DNA of 49,265 nt from the NCBI GenBank assembly GCA_934167225.1, contig CAKPLD010000003.1, positions 1 through 49,265 of the forward strand. Reading direction: 5' to 3'. The notes beneath the pieces are model-generated. The model made no database searches. It worked only from the letters and a program-made list of their open reading frames with translations, and was not told the origin of the DNA. The DNA comes from an uncultured Clostridia bacterium (GTDB taxonomy: Bacteria; Bacillota; Clostridia; TANB77; CAG-508). Made by a program: the position numbers and the translations under genes. This document shows positions 34,338-41,774 of this stretch, in pieces; the first letter of the stretch is position 1; each line of letters starts with the position of its first letter.

Positions 34338-36047
34338 ATTTTCGTCATCTTCAATATTTTTTCCAAATCTCTTAACCTTATTAGTTGTAGTTCTTTCAAA
34401 ATCTTCATCCATAATCTTAAATGACTTAATATGTTTAAAATTAGGCAATTTTTCATTAGCCTTTTTCACTGCTTCTGTTAATATTTTACTTATTTCTTCT
34501 TTTGTTGGAAATTTATTGCCAAGATATTCTTTAATTGCATCTATATTAGGAAATATTTTTGCCTTAACTTGAACATCATCTTTTCCATTAGATGTTCCTA
34601 TTACAAGCGATTCTTCAATTAATTCATCATCATTTAAAATATTTTCAATTTCCTCAGGATAAATATTTTCTCCATTTTTTGTAAGTATCATATTTTTGCT
34701 TCTACCAGAAATATACAAAAATTCTTCATCATCAATATAGCCTAAATCTCCTGTGTGGAACCATCCATCTTTTAAAACCTTTTTAGTTGCTTCTTCGTTT
34801 TCATAATAACCAAGCATTACATTAGGTCCTTTTACAATAATTTCCCCTATTCCTTCGTCATTTGGATTATCTATTTTATATTCCACATTTGGTATTGGCA
34901 TCCCACAAGATACTGCTTTATAATAAAAATCGTTATTTCCTGCAACTAAAGGAGAACATTCTGTTAAGCCATATCCTTGTAAAACTTTTATTCCAAGTTT
35001 AAAAAATGCCTCCACTATATCTGGCTTAATCGCTGCGGCTCCAACAATAAATGTTTTTATTTTTCCTCCTAGCGATTTTTTAACTTTTCTTTTTACTATT
35101 CCCTTTAAAAAGAATGGTAAATTATCTATCATTTTACTTTCATCTTTTGTATATTTTTCTGGAAGACTTGCTTTCAGTGTTTTTTGTACTTTTTTATATA
35201 CATTTTCCAAAAGCAATGGCACACATAATATAAATGTAGGCTGATATTCTTGTATATTTTTTGTTATATATCTTAAGCCTTCACAATAACAAACAGTTCC
35301 TCCTCCATATATAACTAATAAATATCCAATTGTGCATTCATATGTGTGATGTAATGGCAAAATTGATAATACCCTTGTAGAATTATCTACTTTAACTATA
35401 CTTGCAATTGAAATTATATTTGAACATATATTTTTATGTGACAACATAACAGCTTTAGAACTTCCTGTTGTCCCTGATGTAAAAAGTAAAATTTTCATCT
35501 CATCTGGATTTATTTTTATATTCTCATAATCTTTATTTCCATCAGCAACTAATCTTTTACCATCATTTATTAAATCTTTTAAATTTATGTATTTTGATGT
35601 GTTTTGCATATCTATAAGCATTGTCTCATTTTTTAATTCTGCTTTAAATTCAAATATTTTATTTAAATATTTATCATCAGCAATTATTGCTTTTGCATTT
35701 GATACATTTAAAAACTCTTTTACATTTTCGTTTGAGGCTTCCTTATCTATTGGTACCACAATTCCAATAATTGTTACTGCTAAATATGATATTGCCCAAG
35801 AATAGCTATTTTTTCCCATTATTGCAATTCTTTGTTTTTGCATTCCCATCTCAATTAATTTTGTTGCTAAATTTTGTACATCTTCTTTAAATTCTCTATA
35901 TGTTTTATTTATTATCTTTCCATTTTCATCTTTTACTTTAAAAGCAGGCTTTTCTCCATTTATATCTGCTGTTTTTTCTAACATATCTTTTAAATCGTCT
36001 ATTTCATATGTTGTGAAATAATTGATTTGCTTCTTCAAATTTATCAT
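34323..36047 (-). CDS. AMP-dependent acyl-CoA/acyl-ACP synthetase-like enzyme (copy 2)
   Basis: 574 aa, closely parallel to the enzyme at 21017-22747. ILLFTSGTTGSSKAVMLSHKN (phosphate loop; first residues given), QGYGLTECSPLVAGN, GWFHTGDLGYIDDEEFLYI and GRSKNMILTKNGENIYPEE. It activates fatty or other carboxylic acids. Here it is a single-gene unit, outside the fab operon, so the two copies probably serve different substrates or conditions (inference). Confidence 0.9.
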   Translation of the reverse strand: MINLKKQINYFTTYEIDDLKDMLEKTADINGEKPAFKVKDENGKIINKTYREFKEDVQNLATKLIEMGMQKQRIAIMGKNSYSWAISYLAVTIIGIVVPIDKEASNENVKEFLNVSNAKAIIADDKYLNKIFEFKAELKNETMLIDMQNTSKYINLKDLINDGKRLVADGNKDYENIKINPDEMKILLFTSGTTGSSKAVMLSHKNICSNIISIASIVKVDNSTRVLSILPLHHTYECTIGYLLVIYGGGTVCYCEGLRYITKNIQEYQPTFILCVPLLLENVYKKVQKTLKASLPEKYTKDESKMIDNLPFFLKGIVKRKVKKSLGGKIKTFIVGAAAIKPDIVEAFFKLGIKVLQGYGLTECSPLVAGNNDFYYKAVSCGMPIPNVEYKIDNPNDEGIGEIIVKGPNVMLGYYENEEATKKVLKDGWFHTGDLGYIDDEEFLYISGRSKNMILTKNGENIYPEEIENILNDDELIEESLVIGTSNGKDDVQVKAKIFPNIDAIKEYLGNKFPTKEEISKILTEAVKKANEKLPNFKHIKSFKIMDEDFERTTTNKVKRFGKNIEDDENKNRN

Positions 36048-36113
36048 CTCCTCAATCTAGTTTTTAATACTATATCACAAAGTTTTGTTGTATTCAAGAG
36101 ATATTTTAAATTT

Positions 36114-36368
36114 TTTTCTGAAAATCATAATACAATCAAGCCCAAGACCTACTGTAATCGGATTTAATATATCAATGTGTAACTGAAACAATTTTAGAAC
36201 TTCTTAGTTTAATTTTTGGAAAATGTTCACGTCGAACGATAGTGAGGACTAAGTGAAAGGGTGCCAAAAATTAGACTTAGAAGTTCTTAAATTGTGTAGG
36301 GCGCCATTGATATATTAAATCCGATTACAGTAGGTCTTGGGCTTGATTGTATTACGATTTTCAGAAAA
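36114..36368. ncRNA. Foldback element 1 (candidate structured RNA or hairpin mobile element)
   Basis: Outer arms 36114-36177 and 36305-36368 (64 bp, one mismatch), internal loop 10/9 nt (TGTAACTGAA opposite GTAGGGCGC), inner stem 36188-36219 with 36264-36295 (32 bp, mismatches at steps 8, 18 and 22), apical loop of 44 nt ending GAAAGGGTG. No coding potential. See element 2 for the matching architecture. Known families were not recognised; the coding strand is unclear. Confidence 0.7.
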
Positions 36369-36411
36369 TTTTTATTGTTGTTACAACTCACAGCTTTAAA
36401 ATTGTAGAGTA

Positions 36412-36606
36412 GGTTCGAATTAGAATAATTATTAATTTTTGGGGGATTAATGTGTGATTGAAGGACTTTTAGAGCTTATTAGCAGAATTTTTGGAAAGAG
36501 TTCATGCTCCGCCATGGAAGGGTGCCAAAAATAATGCTTATAAGCTCTTAAAGTCCGTATTGAGCCATTAATCCCCCAAAAATTAATAATTATTCTAATT
36601 CGAACC
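36412..36606. ncRNA. Foldback element 2 (same architecture as element 1)
   Basis: Outer arms 36412-36452 and 36566-36606 (41 bp, perfect), internal loop 10/9 nt (TGTGATTGAA opposite GTATTGAGC), inner stem 36463-36494 with 36525-36556 (32 bp, T-T mismatches at steps 8 and 18 as in element 1), apical loop of 30 nt with AAAGAGTTCATG and ending GAAGGGTG. Stem sequences differ from element 1 while pairing is kept. Confidence 0.7.
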
Positions 36607-36631
36607 GGCTTTAATAACTGTGAATAGTAAC

Positions 36632-37243
36632 TTATTGTTTTCTCTTCACGACTTTCATTCTAACAAATCCATCTCTTTCCTCTTCTTCTAAAGCCATACT
36701 AATTTTCTTAGCAATCTTTTCATCACGAGGAATAATAACCTCTTTTAAAGCATTTGATCTTCTTTCAAGCTTCTCAATAGCATATTGCAAACGAACCATA
36801 ATATTATTAATTTCGGCAAGTTTAATTATCAACTTCTTAACCTCAATAAACTTAACAATACTTTCATCAACAGCAGAAGTTGTATTATAAAAGCCATAAT
36901 TAGGCACAATTTCTAAATTATCTGAAACAACAGAGGGGATTTCAACCCCCATCAAACTCAAATTTTTTATGTGAATTGTGTCATCATCTTTAATAGCATT
37001 AGAAATATCTATAAGTTCATCAAAACCTACATCTACAATTGCTTTTTTTAAAGTCTCTTCTGCCTCATTTAAAGTTTCATTTAATTTATTTTGAGTCTCT
37101 TTTGCCTCATTTTTATAGCTTTCAAGTTTGTTTTTTAGTATAAGCTCTTTTTCCTCTATAAGAATCTGACCATTTTTATATTCTTTTATCGAATTTTGTA
37201 ATTTTAGTAAATTATTTTTTGTTGATAAATATACTTTTCCCAT
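36632..37243 (-). CDS. ntpD: V-type ATP synthase subunit D
   Basis: 203 aa, long helical hairpin (central stalk). STKNNLLKLQNSIKEYKNGQ at the start and the C-terminal LEKLERRSNALKEVIIPRDE-like helix (IEKLERRSNALKEVI) are typical. Subunit D rotates inside A3B3. Last gene of the operon; starts 4 nt after the ntpB stop. The region downstream contains the foldback elements. Confidence 0.94.
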   Translation of the reverse strand: MGKVYLSTKNNLLKLQNSIKEYKNGQILIEEKELILKNKLESYKNEAKETQNKLNETLNEAEETLKKAIVDVGFDELIDISNAIKDDDTIHIKNLSLMGVEIPSVVSDNLEIVPNYGFYNTTSAVDESIVKFIEVKKLIIKLAEINNIMVRLQYAIEKLERRSNALKEVIIPRDEKIAKKISMALEEEERDGFVRMKVVKRKQ

Positions 37244-37246
37244 AAC

Positions 37247-38569
37247 TCACTCCAATATTTTTAAAAGTTCTTCCATTAAATTTAATGTATCTTCAATAGA
37301 ACGGTTATCGCTACTATCTTGATTAATAAATCTATCTTCAAACTCATTCCCAAATTTCAAATACTTTTTATCTTCATCTGTTAAATCTGCTTCACCCAAA
37401 ACCGTTGCTAATGCTCTTACATCTTGAACTTTAGAATATCCTGCAAACACTTTATCAGCAAGTTTTGCATGGTCTTCTCTTGTATATCCTTTTCCAATTC
37501 CATCTTTCATAAGTCTTGAAAGTGACTGTAAAACATCTATTGGTGGGTTAATTCCTTTTTGATATAAATCCCTTCCTAAAACAATTTGGCCTTCTGTTAT
37601 ATATCCTGTTAAATCAGGTATTGGGTGAGATATATCATCATTTGGCATTGTAAGTATTGGTAATTGAGTTATTGAACCTTCACGTCCTTCAATCATTCCT
37701 GCTCTTTCATAAATAGAAGCTAAATCGCTATATAGGTAACCTGGATAACCTTTTCTACTTGGTATTTCACCTTTTAAAGTTGAAACTTCCCTTAATGCTT
37801 CTGCATATGCAGTCATGTCTGTTAATACAACAAGTACTTGATATCCTAGGTCAAATGCTAAATATTCGGCACATGTAAGTGCAACTTTTGGCGTAAGTAT
37901 TCTTTCTACAGATGCATCATTAGATAAATTTTGGAACATTACAACCTTTGAAAGTACTCCATTTTCTTCGAAGCTTTTTCTAAAAAATTCTGCTGTTTCA
38001 AATTCTGCTCCCATAAGACCAAATACAATTGCAAATTTTCCTCCATCTGTTATATTAGATTGTCTTATTATTCTTTCTGCAAGCTCATTATGATTTAATC
38101 CACTTCCAGAGAAAATAGGAATTTTTTGTCCTCTTATTAATGTAATTAAGCCATCTATTGTAGATATTCCTGTGTGAATATAATTACGAGGGTATTTTCT
38201 TGCAATTGGATTTATTGGGTTTGAATTTATGTCTCTTGAAATGTTTGTTTCAATATCTCCTAAGCCATCTATTGGTTTTCCGGCACCATCAAATACTCTT
38301 CCTAGCATTAATGGTGATAGTTTTATTTTTAATGGCTCCCCCATAAATTCTGTTTGCACATCTTTTATATTAATTTCGTTTGTTCCTTTATATACTTGTA
38401 TTGTTGTTATATCTTCATCTAAACGAAGTACATTTCCTATTCTTTTTTCGCCATTTTTTAGAGTTATTATTACTTGCTCTTCAAATGATACATCTTTAGG
38501 TGTTTTTATAAATACAAGTGGTCCATTTATTTCTTCTAGACCTAAATATTTTATTTTCAAGTTTTTCAC
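37247..38569 (-). CDS. ntpB: V-type ATP synthase subunit B
   Basis: 440 aa. Non-catalytic nucleotide subunit: lacks a canonical P-loop (IFSGSGLNHNELAERI in its place), with VLTDMTAYAEALREVS and TQLPILTMPNDDISHPIPD. Forms A3B3 with NtpA. Spacing of 5 nt after ntpA. Confidence 0.96.
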   Translation of the reverse strand: MKNLKIKYLGLEEINGPLVFIKTPKDVSFEEQVIITLKNGEKRIGNVLRLDEDITTIQVYKGTNEINIKDVQTEFMGEPLKIKLSPLMLGRVFDGAGKPIDGLGDIETNISRDINSNPINPIARKYPRNYIHTGISTIDGLITLIRGQKIPIFSGSGLNHNELAERIIRQSNITDGGKFAIVFGLMGAEFETAEFFRKSFEENGVLSKVVMFQNLSNDASVERILTPKVALTCAEYLAFDLGYQVLVVLTDMTAYAEALREVSTLKGEIPSRKGYPGYLYSDLASIYERAGMIEGREGSITQLPILTMPNDDISHPIPDLTGYITEGQIVLGRDLYQKGINPPIDVLQSLSRLMKDGIGKGYTREDHAKLADKVFAGYSKVQDVRALATVLGEADLTDEDKKYLKFGNEFEDRFINQDSSDNRSIEDTLNLMEELLKILE

Positions 38570-38574
38570 CTCTC

Positions 38575-40353
38575 TTATATATGTTCTCTATATTCTTCTT
38601 CCAATTTCTTTAATCTGTTTTTAATACTTACATCAAAATCATCAATTTTTTCAATTTCAGTATTTTTAACATTGTATTTTAGTTCATTATATTCGGATAA
38701 TATTCTTGTTTTTTTAATTTCTGAAATAGGAATTCCCTTATTTATTAGTTTTAGAGCTCTATCATAAATCAACATTATTGTTTCCATCATTTTAAATTGT
38801 TTTTCAATAGGTACAAATGTATCTATTTCATTAAAAGAGTTTTGTTGTAAAAATCCTATTCTTATACTACTTGCAACTTCAAGCATAAGTTTTTTATCAT
38901 CTGATAAAACATCTTGCCCAACTACTCTTGCAATTTCAAGTAATTCGTTTTCTCTTTCTAGTAATCTAACTATTTTTGATCTATATTCTAAAAATTCACT
39001 ATCTACATTATCATCATACCAGTCTGATAAATTGTCTAGATATTCACTATAGCTTATATTCCAATCTATTGCTGGGTAATGTCTTGAATATGCTAAAGTT
39101 CTGTTTAGTCCCCAAAATACGTGAACAAATCTTTTTGTGTTTTGTGTAACAGGCTCAGAAAAGTCTGAACCTTGTGGCGATACAGCACCTATAATTGTTA
39201 CAGACCCTGTATTTCCATTTAATGTTTCAACCATTCCTGCTCTTCCATAAAATTCTGATAATCTAGATGGCAAATATGATGGAAATCCTTCTTCTGCTGG
39301 CATTTCTTCTAGTCTTCCAGATATTTCACGAAGTGCTTCTGCCCATCTTGATGTTGAATCTGCCATTATTGCTACATCATATCCCATGTCTCTATAATAT
39401 TCTGCTATTGTTATTCCTGTATAAATAGAGGTTTCCCTTGCTGCAACTGGCATATTAGATGTATTAGCAATTAAAACTGTTCTATCCATTAAAGGTCTAC
39501 CAGATTTTGGATCTTTTAAATTTGGAAAATCTTCCAAAACTTCGGTCATCTCATTTCCACGTTCTCCACAACCTATGTAAACAATTATATCTGCATCTGA
39601 CCATTTAGCCAATTGGTGTTGTGTTACAGTTTTTCCTGTTCCAAAACCTCCTGGAATCATTGCTGTTCCACCTTTTGCTATTGGAAATAATGTATCTATT
39701 ACTCTTTGCCCTGTAATTAATGGCTTAGATATTGCAATTCTGTTTTTATATGGTCTTTGTTTTCTAACTGGCCATTTTTGAACCATATTTAGTTCTAAAA
39801 TTGTTTTTTCTTCATCTTGAGTCTCAATTTTTGCAATATTATCTAATACTGTATAATCTCCTTCTGGTGCTATTTCTATAACTTTTGCCTTGCAGTCAAA
39901 TTTATTCATTATTCTATTTGTTATAAGCTCAGTTTCTTTTACTTCTCCTATTATAGAGTTTAAAGAAACTTCATCTCCTACCTGAACTTTTGGTACAAAA
40001 TGCCATTTTTTTTCTGTATCAACACCAATATTTGAGGCTCCTCTTTTTATAAAATCTCCGTATTCTTCTCTTAAAAATTTTAATGGTCTTTCAATTCCAT
40101 CAAATATATTACTTATTATACCTGGACCCAAAACCAAAGTTAGTGGTTCTTCTGCACCTATTACATCTTGTCCTATTTTTAATCCTGTAGTACCTTCATA
40201 TACCTGAATTGTTGCAATATCACCTGTTAGTTTTATAACTTCTCCTAGAATTTTTTCATCTGATATATAAACAATATCATGCATAGCAAAATCGCCATCA
40301 CCTTGTGCTTTTATTACTGGTCCATTAATTGAAATTATATACTTTTTTTGCAT
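38575..40353 (-). CDS. ntpA: V-type ATP synthase catalytic subunit A
   Basis: 592 aa. Walker A as PGGFGTGKTVTQHQLAKW, the A-specific insert region (about 115-190), VYIGCGERGNEMTEVL and MADSTSRWAEALREIS. Catalyses ATP hydrolysis or synthesis. No in-frame CGG. Follows ntpE by 4 nt. Confidence 0.97.
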   Translation of the reverse strand: MQKKYIISINGPVIKAQGDGDFAMHDIVYISDEKILGEVIKLTGDIATIQVYEGTTGLKIGQDVIGAEEPLTLVLGPGIISNIFDGIERPLKFLREEYGDFIKRGASNIGVDTEKKWHFVPKVQVGDEVSLNSIIGEVKETELITNRIMNKFDCKAKVIEIAPEGDYTVLDNIAKIETQDEEKTILELNMVQKWPVRKQRPYKNRIAISKPLITGQRVIDTLFPIAKGGTAMIPGGFGTGKTVTQHQLAKWSDADIIVYIGCGERGNEMTEVLEDFPNLKDPKSGRPLMDRTVLIANTSNMPVAARETSIYTGITIAEYYRDMGYDVAIMADSTSRWAEALREISGRLEEMPAEEGFPSYLPSRLSEFYGRAGMVETLNGNTGSVTIIGAVSPQGSDFSEPVTQNTKRFVHVFWGLNRTLAYSRHYPAIDWNISYSEYLDNLSDWYDDNVDSEFLEYRSKIVRLLERENELLEIARVVGQDVLSDDKKLMLEVASSIRIGFLQQNSFNEIDTFVPIEKQFKMMETIMLIYDRALKLINKGIPISEIKKTRILSEYNELKYNVKNTEIEKIDDFDVSIKNRLKKLEEEYREHI

Positions 40354-40357
40354 TGTT

Positions 40358-40922
40358 TTATCCTTTCAATTCTTCATCAATTTTATTTAATAATGTATTA
40401 TCAATAACAATTCCTTGACTTGTATTTTCTAAAATACAACCTCCTATATATTTGCTTCCTATTTCTTTTGTTTTTAGCCTATATTTTTCTGTTATAAGAG
40501 TTTGGTATTTTTCAATGTCCGATTTTGTTAAACCAATATAAGTCTCATTTTTATCACCTATTCTTAATAAACCGCTCATCTATGCTTTTTATTAAAAATT
40601 CTTGATAATTATCACTTTTTACAAACTCGATCAACCTATTTTTAATTTCATTTTTTAAGTTTTCTTTTAGTTTTTTTTGCTCATCAATAATTTCCTTTTT
40701 GCATTGAATTTCGTAATTATAAACTTTTTTATTAAAATCTTTTTCAATTCTTTGAGCAGTTTTATTAAAGTTTATTTCTTTTTTGTTTTCATACTCGTTT
40801 ACTTCTTCTTCAATTCCTTCTTTTATTTCATTATCTACTTCTTGTTCTATTTGCCTATATTCTTTATTTGATATTTCATCTAAACTCTGCCCGAATTGTT
40901 GCAATTTTTCATTTACATCCAT
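40358..40922 (-). CDS. ntpE: V-type ATP synthase subunit E, one +1 shift at CGG
   Basis: The N-terminal coiled coil (about 1-105) and the C-terminal globular domain are in different frames. At GAG CGG (40572-40574, codon 117) unshifted reading stops six codons later; skipping the C gives GLLRIGDKNETYIGL and then YIGGCILENTSQGIVIDNTL, the conserved GGxxL...D...NTL pattern of subunit E. 565 nt equals 188 codons plus one skipped base (187 aa), normal for NtpE. Forms the peripheral stalk with the H/G subunit. The C-terminal fragment alone could be miscalled as a separate small gene from an internal ATG at 40579. Confidence 0.88.
40572..40574 (-). other. CGG +1 recoding site in ntpE
   Basis: GAG CGG T at codon 117; skip restores the C-terminal half of subunit E. 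Confidence 0.75.
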
Positions 40923-40937
40923 TCTTTTTCCTCCATG

Positions 40938-41171
40938 CTATATAATTGTTATAAGTGGCATTTTTCTATTTATTCTTATATCATCTATTTTTTCTTTTGC
41001 TTTATTATAAATACCTTTACTTACAACAAGTATTCCAATTTCCTTGTTTTTTACCACTTCGTCTATTTTTTCTTCTAAATTGTCATTTTCTTGTAAAGTA
41101 ATTCCTTCACATCCGGCAAGTTTTAAACCAACCTCTAGGTCATTGTTTTCTGTTATGCAATAAATTTTCAT
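40938..41171 (-). CDS. ntpG: V-type ATP synthase subunit F (NtpG type), short
   Basis: 77 aa, shorter than the usual 100 or so. MKIYCITENNDLEVGLKLAG and IGILVVSKGIYNKAKEKIDD match the Rossmann-like subunit F; the C-terminal regulatory helix seems absent or reduced (ends RKMPLITII). It lies between ntpK and ntpE. Subunit F caps the central stalk with D. Confidence 0.88.
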   Translation of the reverse strand: MKIYCITENNDLEVGLKLAGCEGITLQENDNLEEKIDEVVKNKEIGILVVSKGIYNKAKEKIDDIRINRKMPLITII

Positions 41172-41203
41172 AAAAACTCTCTCCTTTTTGTCCGTTTGGA
41201 ACT

Positions 41204-41235
41204 GGTTCTTTTAAGATTATATTCTTAAAAGAACC
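41204..41235 (-). promoter_or_regulatory. Intra-operon hairpin between ntpK and subunit F gene
   Basis: A perfect 13-bp stem, GGTTCTTTTAAGA (41204-41216) with TCTTAAAAGAACC (41223-41235), loop of 6 nt. No T-run follows on the minus strand, so it may be an mRNA-processing or stability hairpin that protects the ntpK end of the transcript. Confidence 0.55.
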
Positions 41236-41253
41236 TATGCTTAATGAACAAAA

Positions 41254-41739
41254 TTAAACTTTACTTATAATCATAATTGCAATAATTAAACCATAAATTG
41301 CTATACCTTCTGCAAGACCTGCAAATATAACTGTTTTACCTAATAAACTTGGATTTTCGCTAATTGCTCCAACGGCACTTGAAGCAACAACTGCAACTGC
41401 AATACCAGAACCAATAGCAGATAGTCCTATTGCTAAAGCTGCTGCAATTAAACCAAGTCCTGATGAATTTGAAGTGTTGTTTTCTTCTTCGCTTGCATTA
41501 TTTTCTTGATTTGAAGATGACATATTTTCAGTTGTTCCAGCCATTGCTTCATCAGATACAGCTGGTGTACTTGTAACTTGAACCTCATTTACAGCATTTT
41601 GAGTACTTATTTCGTTTGTTGATGATACTGTTTTTGTTGATTTTGATGTTGCAACCTTAGATGCTGCATAAACTCCTGTTGTAGCAGATGCTACTCCCAT
41701 AATTAATATAATTAATAATACACATATTTTTTTTGACAT
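41254..41739 (-). CDS. ntpK: V-type ATP synthase subunit K (c-ring) with a long N-terminal extension
   Basis: 161 aa. The last 70 residues are a two-helix c-ring protein: LGLIAAALAIGLSAIGSGIA and TVIFAGLAEGIAIYGLI with the ion-carrying Glu at residue 143. Ahead of this lie a signal-peptide-like segment (5-25) and a Ser/Thr/Asn/Glu-rich linker of about 65 residues, which is not usual for c subunits. ATG at 41739 with AGGAGG. Probably cleaved or an extra-membrane tail (inference). Confidence 0.92.
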   Translation of the reverse strand: MSKKICVLLIILIMGVASATTGVYAASKVATSKSTKTVSSTNEISTQNAVNEVQVTSTPAVSDEAMAGTTENMSSSNQENNASEEENNTSNSSGLGLIAAALAIGLSAIGSGIAVAVVASSAVGAISENPSLLGKTVIFAGLAEGIAIYGLIIAIMIISKV

Positions 41740-41774
41740 TTTAAAATTCCTCCTAATTTTTCTTTTTTAAAATA

